Positions 28,201-36,886 of a DNA stretch of 64,000 nt are shown piece after piece. The translations under genes were made by a program, and so were the position numbers. Location: positions 41,117-105,116 of the forward strand of contig JAKPKV010000042.1 in the NCBI GenBank assembly GCA_029553475.1. Direction: 5' to 3'. The number at the start of each line of letters is the position of its first letter. Position 1 is the stretch's first letter. Source of the DNA: Armatimonadota bacterium. GTDB lineage: Bacteria; Armatimonadota; Hebobacteria; CAIYQO01. The notes under the pieces were generated by a model, which had not been told where the DNA came from, ran no database searches, and saw nothing but the letters and a program-made list of their open reading frames with translations.

Positions 28201-29024
28201 CGCCGCTGCCGGTGCCGTCGCTGGCGGTGGACGGCGTCACCGCGCCGCTCGCCACCTTCGAGACGGGGCTGGACGGGTTCCGCGAGCGCCCGGAGCCGGT
28301 CATCGGCGCCCGCCTCATCCGCGAGCGCGAGACCGACCCCCAGCGCGGCGCCAATACCTACCTGCGCGCCATCAACAGCTATCCGGGCGGCGATTTCAGC
28401 TTCAGCCTCCCGGTGACGGGCATCAGCCTAGCGAAGCGCCCGCTGCTGCACCTGGATTATAACTTCGAGCCCGACGTGCGGGTGAATCTGTACGCGAAGG
28501 TGCAGGGCACCTGGTACGAATTCCTCCTCAGCGGCAAAGAGGCGCAGGAAGCGAACGTCACCAGCGCCGGCAAGGCGGCGGTCGTCGCGGATGGCCGCTG
28601 GCATCACCTGGCGCTGGACCTGGGCACGCCCATCATCGCCGCGCTGCGGGCGGAGGGGAAACCCCCCGTTGACCTCACCCTGCAGGAGCTGGTCTTCGCC
28701 AACTGGGAGACGAGCGGCGATGCCCGCTGGTACGGCTTCGGGGTGAATCCCGGCCACCGGTCGCTCTGCCTGGATAACGTCATCCTCCTGCCCGCCGTCG
28801 CCGGCCCCGCCAGCCTCTCCTGGAGCGGCCCCAACGCCGAGACCGCCGCCTGGCGCGCCATGCTGGATACCAACCCGTGGAGCATCCCCACGCGGGAGAC
28901 GTCGGACCGCGTCCTCGCCATCCAGCCCGCCGAGACCCTCCGCTTTCTGCACGTGCAGGTGAAGGACGCCGCCGGCACATGGGGCCCGGTCGTCCACCTG
29001 CCCGTCCCGCCACAGGGCAAATGA
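25224..29024 (+). CDS. giant secreted protein with repeated concanavalin-like domains
   Basis: The 1266-aa protein has a signal peptide (MRWIVMGLCALGWLLGAHAA). It is followed by several repeats of a lectin/glucanase-like beta-sandwich of about 200 residues. Repeated features are a start of the type 'FGDDFMRPEG' or 'VHEGFEKNGW', 'YYVEAAVKPEYESTVGLIAGYQDN', 'QWYRLRMNLGWEKAQVLVDGTLLLE' and 'GRIGLYANG'. These resemble DUF1080/LamG-type folds that bind or cleave glycans. No catalytic EXDXXE motif was noticed, so binding is more likely than hydrolysis. GGAGTGAGG precedes the start. It is the fourth gene of the co-directional run that begins with the O-antigen-ligase-like pair. Confidence 0.75.
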   Translation: MRWIVMGLCALGWLLGAHAAVEILDLPDALNGESLDARYDLEWTAAPATGGPLLLDVETSAAGGYQVKLEKGQASWLRLAGKSVLPIATAALRPPVEKNVYRFTLKRREGVVALLQDHRLLFTAPASLTGAGMAFRAERAELTVTAARYRPVERRTFGDDFMRPEGALLQSISGTREDQIWKVAFYRKDEPFADPANTDGVINPWQHSYFVDPGTGKPNSQFVANGFWFMYRGVGPSWVVPEPNSVYPSWDRYYVEAAVKPEYESTVGLIAGYQDNRNYLLFRWQSSQGNIAGPRAELIAMIDGTPRTLASAPRGFAPTQWYRLRMNLGWEKAQVLVDGTLLLEAPNPGAVEGRIGLYANGVLNPKRPKLDDGTATMYVSTDEATGTVTNDAAEAMRGNSVIYFDDVTVGDWTALDDLFTSPYAVERAGTWSVKDRVATTRTGGRLLSGPTDWGQYEATTQVALLEPTGATVYLHMSPEGTGYAWVIGPKGHALHPVVRYARKPPIATAAAALKLGQWTPLRIVGDGPYVALYCNDTLVMDAYDPQRVAGRCGVEMEKNSAAFAPFRVTQLATQFNAVKVHEGFEKNGWMATWSAPESDWYPVVNHGKYIRLPSETNPRALSDPGPSAPLYTDVPGLYWHKGGHYQAFMATLPVSAAALDGQTVHLSANYDATAGYRLQLHKGTDENTGRVTLLRKDATVGSYPFSLTEKTRLVLERRGSYLLLTAQALDPEGEDGDDPIIESEQTLFAYRDAAPLPAEMIGFTVTQPALPAARLTVVSSRVQETFEQAPVGWTVGNGVWLVMNRYTCQPKWNWFGGFGKGLPHVWCNIRLDGDQNVEVFMGVKMQFDNQAEEYNRRFRDMNISICTDGEHVNSGYTVIRGGKVNGRQVTMLLRKNTVVASSTLPEHTLPMNGSGHRQWFATRIEKRGAEIKVFTNNQLAFTYVDPEPLPGGYTAFWTLDNGILLGRVNLSAATMTPGQPHAFTPLAVQQELPPLPVPSLAVDGVTAPLATFETGLDGFRERPEPVIGARLIRERETDPQRGANTYLRAINSYPGGDFSFSLPVTGISLAKRPLLHLDYNFEPDVRVNLYAKVQGTWYEFLLSGKEAQEANVTSAGKAAVVADGRWHHLALDLGTPIIAALRAEGKPPVDLTLQELVFANWETSGDARWYGFGVNPGHRSLCLDNVILLPAVAGPASLSWSGPNAETAAWRAMLDTNPWSIPTRETSDRVLAIQPAETLRFLHVQVKDAAGTWGPVVHLPVPPQGK

Positions 29025-29054
29025 GCGGATACGCGGGAAAATGAACGTCGTGGT

Positions 29055-29080
29055 GGGGCGGGCACAGCACCCGCCCCTTT
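29055..29080 (+). terminator. intrinsic terminator
   Basis: GGGGCGGG (29055-29062) pairs with CCCGCCCC (29070-29077) around a 7-base loop, followed by TTTCC. It lies between the giant secreted protein and the ceramidase-family gene. Confidence 0.6.
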
Positions 29081-29094
29081 CCTTGAGGTGACGC

Positions 29095-30378
29095 ATGCTC
29101 GATGCCGGATACGCACAGCGATCCATCACGCCCCCGCTCGGCAGCGAGATGGAAGGATTCAACCAGCGCGACGGCGCACGGCGTGTCCATGACGACCTCT
29201 ACGTGCGGGTGCTCTCGCTGGCGTATGGACCGGAAGAGGCGGCCATCATCGCGCTGGATCTGCTCTTCATGGAGCGCGCGCAGGTTGACCGCATGAAAGG
29301 CGCGCTGGGCCGGACGCACGGCCTGCTGCCGGCACAGCTCTTCCTCAACTTCAGCCACACGCATTCCGGCCCGCGCATCAGCCGCTGGCACTACGGCGGA
29401 GCGCCGGCGCCGGCGTATCTTGACCGCATCGAGGACGCGCTGATCGCCGCGGTGGGAGCAGCGCGCGCCCACCGGCAACCGGTGACGCTGGAAGCCGGGA
29501 TGACCGCCACCGACATCCCCATCAGCCGCCGCCGGGTGAATGCCGCCGGGCAGGCGGAATGGGGACCGTACGCGGCAGGCCCCAGCTGTCCGGCGCTGCC
29601 GGTGTGCCGGCTGCGCGGGGAAGACGGCGCGACGAGGGCGCTGCTGTTTTCGGTGAGCTGCCACCCCACCATCAACCATGCCCCCGTCATCTCCGCGGAG
29701 TATCCCGGCGTTGCCGTGGCGGCGCTCAATGCCCGCGAGGACACCGCGGGCGCCATCTTCCTGCAGGGCGCGGGGGGCGACACCAAGCCGCGCCGGGTGG
29801 CGGTGGGCGACGACCACTTCCGCGACGGCGACTGGGAGGATGTGGCGGCCGTGGGCGAGGAAGCCGCCGCGCGCGTCATCGCCCGCATCGCCGATGGCTT
29901 GCAGCCCGTACGCCCCGGCCTGCGCGCGGCCATCGTCGAAGCCGAGCTGCCGTTATCCCCGCCGCCGTCCGCCGACGCGCTGGCGGCCATCGTCGCCGAT
30001 GACACCGCCGCGGACGACACGCGCCGCTGGGCCGCCGACATGCTCGACACCCTCGCCTGCCGCGGCGCGCTGCCGGCCGTGGCTCCCGTGCAGGTGCATG
30101 GCCTGCGGCTGGGCGACGGCCTGCGCCTCATCGGGGTGGAAGGGGAGTTGGTCAGCGAATTGGGCGCGCTGATGCTGCGCCGCTTCCCGACCGGCGTCAC
30201 CTTTCCGCTGGGCTATACCAATGGCTCGCGGCTGAATATCCCCTGCGACCGCCAGCTCCCCGAAGGCGGGTACGGGGTGGATACCGCCTGGGAATATCAC
30301 TGGCCCGCTCCCCTTGCCCCCGGCATTGACGCCGCCCTCGCCCGCGCGCTGGACGCGCTGGCGCCGGTTGTGGCGTGA
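29095..30378 (+). CDS. neutral/alkaline ceramidase-family N-terminal domain protein
   Basis: The 427-aa protein has the pattern of the non-lysosomal ceramidase N-domain: 'RSITPPLGSEMEGF', 'IIALDLLFM', the metal-binding 'SHTHSGP' (His88 and His90) and 'SCHPTIN' near residue 192. Bona fide ceramidases hydrolyse the amide bond of ceramide. Bacterial paralogues of this length are common in Planctomycetes and Armatimonadota, and their substrates are unknown. No signal peptide is seen, unlike secreted ceramidases. TTGAGGTGA lies before the ATG. A 50-bp gap separates it from the following large ATPase gene. Confidence 0.8.
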   Translation: MLDAGYAQRSITPPLGSEMEGFNQRDGARRVHDDLYVRVLSLAYGPEEAAIIALDLLFMERAQVDRMKGALGRTHGLLPAQLFLNFSHTHSGPRISRWHYGGAPAPAYLDRIEDALIAAVGAARAHRQPVTLEAGMTATDIPISRRRVNAAGQAEWGPYAAGPSCPALPVCRLRGEDGATRALLFSVSCHPTINHAPVISAEYPGVAVAALNAREDTAGAIFLQGAGGDTKPRRVAVGDDHFRDGDWEDVAAVGEEAAARVIARIADGLQPVRPGLRAAIVEAELPLSPPPSADALAAIVADDTAADDTRRWAADMLDTLACRGALPAVAPVQVHGLRLGDGLRLIGVEGELVSELGALMLRRFPTGVTFPLGYTNGSRLNIPCDRQLPEGGYGVDTAWEYHWPAPLAPGIDAALARALDALAPVVA

Positions 30379-30428
30379 ATGTTTGGCGGCCGGCAGGAGA
30401 AGCGCCCGCGCCGCCGAACAGGCATGCC

Positions 30429-33400
30429 ATGACCACCATGGACGGCCTGATCCGCATCCGCCAGGTGCCGGCGGTGGCGCATCCGCGGCACGCGCGCGAG
30501 GCGTTGGCGGCGGACGATGACGGGAGCATCGCCGAGTGGGTGGGCGGCTACGCGGTGACCGTGCCGGAGCACCGCCACCTGCTGGAGGAGTTCTTCGCCT
30601 CCCTCGCCTGGGGCGCGCACGGCGCGGCGGCGCTGGTGAACGGCCGCTACGGCGCCGGCAAATCGCATTTCCTCATCCTGCTGCACCTCCTCGCCGCGCG
30701 GCCGTCCGCCTGGGCGCCCTTCCTCGCCGCGCATCCCGCATGCCGCCGCTACGCCGAACCCATCGGGAGCCGCCGCCGGCTGGTGGCGCACTTCGCGCTG
30801 GATGAATACGGCCCGAAGGTGCCGCTGGAAGAGGCGGTGGGCGCCGAGGTGGCGCGGGCGCTGGACGCGCCCTTCCCGGCGGGCGCGTCGCGGCTGGACC
30901 GCTGGGGCGCGGTGCTCGACGCCTGCCGGGGCGCCGGGTACGATGGCCTGCTGCTGCTGGTAGACGAGCTGAGCCTCTTCCTCGCCGCCAAGACGCCCGC
31001 CGCGCGCGAGGCGGACGCCGCCTTCCTGCAGTTCCTCGCCGGCTGGACGGGCCGCGCGCCGGTGTGGCTCATCGGCGCCCTGCAGCGCCACCTCTCCGAC
31101 GTGGGCGCGCTACGCAGCCACTCCTGGCGGCAGGTGGAGGATCGCTTCCGCCGCTACACCCTCGCCCCCCAGCAGCTCGGCGACGTGCTGCGCGAGCGCC
31201 TGCTCGAACGGCTGGACCCGCCGGCGATTCACGCGCTGGTGGCGGAAACGATCCTCCCGGCGGCGGCAGGCCTGCCGCTGCCCGCGCGGGCGCTGTGCGA
31301 GGCGTGGCCCTTCCACCCGGCGGCGCTGGGGCTGCTGCTGACGGTGGTGAACGCCCACCTGTCGCCGCACCGCGGCGCGGTGGAGGTCTTCCTGCGCATC
31401 GGGCGCGACGGGCTGCCGCGCGACGCCGGTCGCCTTTTCACCCCGCTGGACCTGTATGTCCTGCTGGAAGACGACCTGCGCCGCTACGTGACGAGCGAGC
31501 GGCTGTGGCGGGCGACGGCGCTCTTGATGGACTGCGCCGAACGGGCGCCCGACCCGGCGCTGGCGCGGCATCTCGTGCGCCTGCTCACGCTGCTGCATCT
31601 CGCCGACCATGCGGCGACGGTGGGGCAGCTTCGCGCGCTGCTGTTCGACGGGCACGCCGCGCCGCCGATCGCGGAGATCTCCGCCGCGCTGCACGCGCTG
31701 CGCCGGCAGGGGGCGTACCTGACCGCCGCGCGCGACGCCGATCCGGCGCTGGACGTCTTTTCGCTGGCGGTGGAGGATGACGCCGGGGCGCTGGCGCTGG
31801 CGCTGATGGAGGCGCGGCGGGCGGAGTGTGCCCGCGACGATCCCCGCATCCTCGACGCCGCCCTCGCCGTTGGCGCCGATCCCGCCTGGCCGCTGGCGGC
31901 GCTGGCGGACGGCCAGCGGGTGAGCGTGCCCTGGCGCGGCAGCGAGCGCGTGGTGGCCTGCGCGCTGGTGCCGGCGCTGGCGCGCGAGGTGGTCATCCGC
32001 CAGGCGGAGGCGATCACCGCCGGACAGGTCGCCGGCGCGGTGCTGCTGCTGCCGCCCGGGGGAACGGTCACCCGGGCGTGGCACGAGGCGGCGGCGCTGG
32101 CGGGCGACGCGCCCACGCTGCTCCTCTGGGCTCCGCGGGCGCTCACCCCGGTGGAAGGCGAGCTGTTGGCGGAATACGCCGCCTGGCGCGCGGCGGCCGA
32201 GGAGGCCAACCCGCCGGCGTCACACCGGGAGCGGCGGGCGCGGGCGCGCTGTCGCGAACGCGCGGAGGAATTGCGCCCGGCGGTTGACGGCGCGCTGCGC
32301 GCCGCGCTCCGCGAGGGCCGCTGGCATGGCGCCGCCGGGGGGACAGGCGCGCTGCCGGAGGCGCCGTCACTGACCGAGACGCTGGCGGCGCTGCTGGCGC
32401 CGGGGTTTGACCGGCGGTATCCCCGCTTCGCCGCCCTCGCCGCCGGGGGCGTGCCCACCCGCGCCGCCTGCCAGCAAATGCTGACCGGCTTCGTTGAACC
32501 GGGAGAGGCGGTCATCGGCCCGCAGTCGCTGCTGGGGGAGTACCTGGAGCGCTTCGCCGCGCCGCTGGGCTGCGTGGCGTGGGAGGAGGGGCGGGCGCGG
32601 GTGGCGCCGCCGCGCTGGGAGGTGCTGGAGCCGCTGCTCGCCGACGAACCCCGGCGGCTGGCGGATGCCCTCGACCAGCTCGGTTGCCCGCCGCTCGGCC
32701 TCACCCACGAGCAGGCGCGCCTCGCCGTGCTGGCGGCAGTGCGGGCGGGCGCGCTGCAGGGGTTGGACGCGTTCCTACAGCCGCTGGACCCGGAGACGCC
32801 GCTGGCGCGCAGCGACGCGCTGGCCTTTATCGCTGCTCCGGCACACGTGGCGGACCGGCACGCGGCGCTGGTGCGCGCGCTGGCCGCACGCTGGGAGATT
32901 CCCCTCGATCCGTGGCCGGTCGCCTGCAGCCAGGCCGAGCGCCGCCTGCGCGCGTGGCTGCGCGGCCTGCCGCCCGCGCTGGCGGCGGTACGCGCCGCGC
33001 TGGCCGCGTGGACGGCGGCGCTGGAGGTGCTGCCCTGGGGATGGGAGGCGACGGAGCGGCTGCTGGATACCCTGGAGCGCCTCGCCGCCGCCCGGCAGGC
33101 GCCGGTGGAGGAGATCTACGACATCGGTGACACGAGCGCCGTGCTCGACGCCTTCACCGCCGTGGAAGCGGCGGCGGCCTGGTGGCGGCGGCACGGCGCG
33201 CGCGCGGCCGTGCTCTGCGCGGCCATGCCGGAGGACGCGGCGGCGCTGCACGACGCGCTGGCCGCCGGGGAGCGCGCCTTCGCGGAGCTGGACGCGCTGG
33301 CGGCGCTGCTGGAGCGGCTGTGGACGGCGTATCGCGCGGCCTATCACCACTGGCACGATGCGCTTTTCGGCGCCGACGCGGTGACGGCGTTACGCACAGT

Positions 33401-33968
33401 GTTCGACAGCGCGGCCTTCAGGGCGGTGAAGGCGCTGGCGCGCCTGCCGCTGCCCGCGCCGGAGGCGGCTATCCGCTGCCTGGACGCCCTGGCGCGCGCC
33501 CGCGCCGGCTATTGCCCCGGCCTTTTCGGTCGTTTTGATGAGGACGGCGCCTGCGGGCGCTGCCGCCTGCCGCTGCACGCCCCCTCGCCGCTGCCGCCGG
33601 CGTCAGCGATCGCCGGGGACGCCGACGCCGCCCTCCGCGCCTATGTCGGCCTGCTGGCGGAACACCCGTGGACCGCCGCCGTGCGCGCCCGCCTGCCCCG
33701 CGCGCCGGAAGACATCGCCGGAAAAGTGGCCACCCTCCTCGGCTGGACAACCGATGGTGACCCCACCGCCCTCTTCGCCGCCCTCGACGACCCGGCCCTC
33801 GCCTGGCTCGCCCGCGACGACCATCCCGCCGCCGCCCGCCGTTTGGACGCCCTCCACCCTCGCCTCCGGAACCGCGACCTCACCCTCGGCGAAGCGCGGC
33901 AAACGGTGGAACACTGGCTGAATCCGGACGGCTCGCTGGGCGAAGGTGACGTGCTGAGCTTCGAGTGA
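30429..33968 (+). CDS. large P-loop ATPase, BrxC/PglY/DUF6079-like
   Basis: The 1179-aa protein carries a Walker A 'GRYGAGKSHF' (residues 72-81) and a Walker B 'GLLLLVDELS' (173-182). The preceding 'LIRIRQVPAV' N-terminus and the 'G.YG.GKSHF' form are characteristic of the BrxC/PglY/DUF6079 ATPases of BREX and related phage-defence islands. Length is also right (about 1200 aa). A Cys...Cys-x-x-Cys segment (about residues 1028-1046, ending GACGRCRLP) may bind zinc. The remainder is helical and extremely Ala/Arg-rich. No BrxL, PglX methyltransferase, PglZ or nuclease gene is adjacent, so the gene is an orphan here. The start MTTMDGL lacks a clear ribosome binding site; an ATG nine bases later is possible. 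The family call rests on motif pattern only. Confidence 0.65.
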   Translation: MTTMDGLIRIRQVPAVAHPRHAREALAADDDGSIAEWVGGYAVTVPEHRHLLEEFFASLAWGAHGAAALVNGRYGAGKSHFLILLHLLAARPSAWAPFLAAHPACRRYAEPIGSRRRLVAHFALDEYGPKVPLEEAVGAEVARALDAPFPAGASRLDRWGAVLDACRGAGYDGLLLLVDELSLFLAAKTPAAREADAAFLQFLAGWTGRAPVWLIGALQRHLSDVGALRSHSWRQVEDRFRRYTLAPQQLGDVLRERLLERLDPPAIHALVAETILPAAAGLPLPARALCEAWPFHPAALGLLLTVVNAHLSPHRGAVEVFLRIGRDGLPRDAGRLFTPLDLYVLLEDDLRRYVTSERLWRATALLMDCAERAPDPALARHLVRLLTLLHLADHAATVGQLRALLFDGHAAPPIAEISAALHALRRQGAYLTAARDADPALDVFSLAVEDDAGALALALMEARRAECARDDPRILDAALAVGADPAWPLAALADGQRVSVPWRGSERVVACALVPALAREVVIRQAEAITAGQVAGAVLLLPPGGTVTRAWHEAAALAGDAPTLLLWAPRALTPVEGELLAEYAAWRAAAEEANPPASHRERRARARCRERAEELRPAVDGALRAALREGRWHGAAGGTGALPEAPSLTETLAALLAPGFDRRYPRFAALAAGGVPTRAACQQMLTGFVEPGEAVIGPQSLLGEYLERFAAPLGCVAWEEGRARVAPPRWEVLEPLLADEPRRLADALDQLGCPPLGLTHEQARLAVLAAVRAGALQGLDAFLQPLDPETPLARSDALAFIAAPAHVADRHAALVRALAARWEIPLDPWPVACSQAERRLRAWLRGLPPALAAVRAALAAWTAALEVLPWGWEATERLLDTLERLAAARQAPVEEIYDIGDTSAVLDAFTAVEAAAAWWRRHGARAAVLCAAMPEDAAALHDALAAGERAFAELDALAALLERLWTAYRAAYHHWHDALFGADAVTALRTVFDSAAFRAVKALARLPLPAPEAAIRCLDALARARAGYCPGLFGRFDEDGACGRCRLPLHAPSPLPPASAIAGDADAALRAYVGLLAEHPWTAAVRARLPRAPEDIAGKVATLLGWTTDGDPTALFAALDDPALAWLARDDHPAAARRLDALHPRLRNRDLTLGEARQTVEHWLNPDGSLGEGDVLSFE

Positions 33969-34008
33969 CCGGGTGCTGGTGTTGGCGGGTGCAGGGACGA
34001 GGCTAAGG

Positions 34009-34037
34009 TTGCATCCTGGGCGAAGGCGTGATAGGAT
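34009..34037 (+). promoter_or_regulatory. putative ftsK promoter
   Basis: TTGCAT (34009-34014) and TAGGAT (34032-34037) are separated by 17 bp, about 60 bp upstream of the ftsK start. Confidence 0.4.
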
Positions 34038-34098
34038 AAACAGGGGTTTGATCACCCGCACGGGCGTGCATGCAGCACCGCTGTCTCATCGAGGACCT

Positions 34099-36498
34099 AT
34101 GCCTGCCACTTCTACGCGCCGGCGGACGCCGGCGAAGACAACGAAAGGGAAGCCCGCGGCGTCTCCCGCGCCACCGGGAAAACCCATTGGCTTTGAGCTG
34201 CTGGGGCTGGGCTGTATGACGCTCGGCGTCATGCTGCTGCTCTCCGGCGCGTTCGACAGCGGCTTTTCCCGCGTGCTGCTCGCCGGGCTGCGGCTGCTGT
34301 TCGGCACCGTCGGCGCCTGGGGCATCGCCCTCGCCCTCATCGCCCTCGGCCTGCTGCTCCTGATCAGGCTGGAGCGGGTGCGCGCGCCCGTCACCGCGCT
34401 GGGCACCGCGCTGGCCTTTCTCGCCGCCATCAGCATGGCGCAACTGGCCTCCGGCCCCGTCTGGCTGCCGGCGGCCTTCGCCCAATCGCCCGGCGGCTTC
34501 TTCGGCAGCCTGTTCGCCGGCGGCTTTTTCGCCATGTTCAGCCAACTGGCGTGGGTGCCGCTCATCTTCATGGCCCTCTGCGGCGTGGCGCTGATGACCG
34601 ACGTGCCGCTGTGGCGGGTGCTCCAATGGCCGTTTCTCGGGGTCTACGCCCTCTTCCGCTGGATCGCCAGCCCCATCGCCCATCATCTGCACGAGCGGCG
34701 CGCGGCGGCGCGCGCGGCGAAGGTGGCGGCGCTGCAGGAAGAGGAAGCGCTGCACGCCCCGCGGCGGTCCGCCGGCCCGCCGCTCATCCGCCCGCCGCTG
34801 ACGGCGGCGCCGGCCGCGGCGGACGCGCCCGCGCTGCTGCTGCCGCCCATCACCGGCGCGCCCGCGCCGGAGAACCCGGAGCAGCTCGCGTTCGACGAGC
34901 CCGAGCCGGAACCCGAACCGAAGCCGAAACGCGGCCCGAAGGCCAAAAGCGCCGCCGATGAAGCGGAGGCGCGGGCCTACCTGCTGCCGCCGACCACGCT
35001 GCTGACGCTCACCCCGCGCCCCGCCGGCGCGCAGAAGGACGATACCCCGGAGAAGATCCTGCGGCTGGAGGAGACGCTGCGCAGCTTCGGCATCGAGGGG
35101 AAGGTGACGGCGGTGGAGCGCGGTCCGCGCGTGGTGCGCTTCGAGGTGGTGCCGCCGCCGGGCATCCGCGTGAACCGCATCGTGAACCTGGCCGACGACC
35201 TGGCGCTGGCGCTGGAGGCGCTGGACGTGCGCGTGGAAGCCCCCGTGCCCGGCAAGGGCGTGGTGGGCATCGAGGTGCCGACGAAAGAGCTCGCGCTGGT
35301 GGACCTGCGGGAAATCCTGGAAGCGGACGTGATGCGCAAGGCGAAGTCGCCGCTCACCTTCGTGCTGGGGCGGGACATCGCCGGGCAGCCGCGGGTGGCG
35401 GACCTCGCGAAGATGCCGCACATGCTCATCGCCGGGCAGACGAACTCCGGCAAGTCGGTGTGCATCAACAGCCTCATCTGCAGCATCCTCATGCGCTGCA
35501 CCCCCCAGCAGGTCAAATTTCTTATGGTGGACCCGAAACGCGTGGAGCTGAGCCTGTATCAGTCCATCCCGCACCTCATCGCGCCGGTGGCCTACGACGC
35601 GCGGCACGCCGCCGGGCTGCTGCGCTGGGCCATCCGCGAGATGGAGCAGCGCTACGAGTGGTTCGCCGACAAGGGCGTGCGCAACATCGTCGGCTTCAAC
35701 GAGCAGTCGCGCATGGAGGGGCTGGAGGAGCTGCCCTACATCGTCATCATCATTGACGAGCTGGCCGACCTGATGATGCAGGCGGCGGCGGAATTTGAAG
35801 GCTCCATCTGCCGGCTGGCGCAGCTCGCGCGCGCCACCGGCATGCACCTGGTGGTGGCCACCCAGCGCCCGTCGGTGAACGTCATCACCGGCACCATCAA
35901 GGCGAATATCCCCTCGCGCATCTCGTTCGCGGTGGCCTCGCAGGTGGACTCGCGCACCATCCTCGACATGAACGGCGCCGAGCGGCTGGTGGGCTACGGC
36001 GACATGCTGTATCTGCCGGTGGACGCCAGCAAGCCGACGCGCATCCAGGGCGCCTACGTCTCGGAAGCGGATACCAATGCCATCGTGGACCACGTGAAGT
36101 CGCAGGGCAAGCCGCACTTCACCGACGAAATCGCCGCCATCGAGGAAGAGGCGCTGCGCGGCGAAAGCGGGGTGGGCGTGGGCGGCGGCCTCTGCAGCGA
36201 GCCGGAAGACGAGCTCTTCAAGCAGGCGCTGGACTATATCCGCACCACGAAATACGCCTCCACCTCCATGCTGCAGCGCAAGTTCCGCATCGGCTACACC
36301 CGCGCCGCCCGGCTGATGGACCAGTTCGAGGAGCTGGGCTACGTCGGCCCCGGCCAGGGCAGCAAACCCCGCGAAGTCATCTTCGCCCCCGCCACCGCCG
36401 TCACCGGCCGCGCCCCCGGCGCCTTCGAGGACGAGGAGGAGGACGCGGCGTTTGATGACGACGACGATCTCGAAGAAGACGAGGATGGGGAGGAGTAG
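34099..36498 (+). CDS. ftsK: DNA translocase FtsK/SpoIIIE
   Basis: The 799-aa protein has four to five N-terminal transmembrane helices (about residues 30-200) and a proline/acid-rich linker (about 230-330). The FtsK motor follows, with Walker A 'AGQTNSGKSV' (about residue 450), 'FLMVDPKRVELS', Walker B 'IVIIIDELADLMM' and 'HLVVATQRPSVNVITG'. A C-terminal winged-helix gamma domain ('YASTSMLQRKFRIGYTRAARLMDQFEELGYVGP') recognises KOPS-type sites. It ends in an unusual highly acidic tail of about 25 residues (EEDAAFDDDDDLEEDEDGEE). The protein pumps chromosomal DNA through the division septum. The start follows GAGGACCT; the longer ORF adds 42 unlikely residues. Confidence 0.95.
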   Translation: MPATSTRRRTPAKTTKGKPAASPAPPGKPIGFELLGLGCMTLGVMLLLSGAFDSGFSRVLLAGLRLLFGTVGAWGIALALIALGLLLLIRLERVRAPVTALGTALAFLAAISMAQLASGPVWLPAAFAQSPGGFFGSLFAGGFFAMFSQLAWVPLIFMALCGVALMTDVPLWRVLQWPFLGVYALFRWIASPIAHHLHERRAAARAAKVAALQEEEALHAPRRSAGPPLIRPPLTAAPAAADAPALLLPPITGAPAPENPEQLAFDEPEPEPEPKPKRGPKAKSAADEAEARAYLLPPTTLLTLTPRPAGAQKDDTPEKILRLEETLRSFGIEGKVTAVERGPRVVRFEVVPPPGIRVNRIVNLADDLALALEALDVRVEAPVPGKGVVGIEVPTKELALVDLREILEADVMRKAKSPLTFVLGRDIAGQPRVADLAKMPHMLIAGQTNSGKSVCINSLICSILMRCTPQQVKFLMVDPKRVELSLYQSIPHLIAPVAYDARHAAGLLRWAIREMEQRYEWFADKGVRNIVGFNEQSRMEGLEELPYIVIIIDELADLMMQAAAEFEGSICRLAQLARATGMHLVVATQRPSVNVITGTIKANIPSRISFAVASQVDSRTILDMNGAERLVGYGDMLYLPVDASKPTRIQGAYVSEADTNAIVDHVKSQGKPHFTDEIAAIEEEALRGESGVGVGGGLCSEPEDELFKQALDYIRTTKYASTSMLQRKFRIGYTRAARLMDQFEELGYVGPGQGSKPREVIFAPATAVTGRAPGAFEDEEEDAAFDDDDDLEEDEDGEE

Positions 36499-36616
36499 GA
36501 GTGACGGCGATCCCGCTGGCTCATCGGCAGGAGGGCGAGGCGGCAATCCGGATCGCTTATCGCGTACGAGTGTAGCGGGTTGTTACGATGCACTCTGTGC
36601 AGCACACCAGCCCGAG

Positions 36617-36761
36617 GTAGTCCGCGCCCTCCGTGGCGCGTGTGACCGATATGCGCACCCGTGTCCGACACCACCATCATCGGGCACCAGCCTTCGCTAA
36701 AGCTTCGGCTGGCAAGCGGGGTAGCAATGCGTCAACACGCGCCACGGAGGGCGCGGACTAC
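36617..36761. repeat. 145-bp element with 27-bp perfect inverted repeats
   Basis: GTAGTCCGCGCCCTCCGTGG with CGCGTGT (36617-36643) is exactly complementary to 36735-36761. The 91-bp centre contains a smaller hairpin (AGCCTTCGCTAAAGCTTCGGCT-like). No ORF of interest lies inside. No target duplication was recognised. Confidence 0.8.
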
Positions 36762-36795
36762 AGAGCAAGGTGCAACGTGACGACCCACGACAAAT

Positions 36796-36852
36796 AGTGG
36801 ATGACTCGTCATCTTCGATGACGATGACGATGACGAGTACGATGACGAATGG
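36796..36852. repeat. GATGAC hexamer array, copy 2
   Basis: AGTGGATGAC, then TCGATGACGATGACGATGAC, then GAGTACGATGACGAATGG. It is a longer version of the element at 4323-4358. Confidence 0.65.
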
Positions 36853-36886
36853 GGGAGGACGTTGAGGCGGGTATACTCGCCCTGAG

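Larger units (their letters stand above)
36499..36886. other. repeat-rich intergenic region
   Basis: This 388-bp gap has no supported gene. It contains the 27-bp inverted repeat pair (36617-36643 and 36735-36761), the GATGAC array (36796-36852) and a TATACT box (36872-36877) nine bases before the CDF exporter start. Confidence 0.7.

Noticed and set aside
34003..36546. 847-aa minus-strand ORF opposite ftsK
   Set aside because: ftsK has unambiguous motor motifs on the plus strand; the antisense translation is low-complexity.
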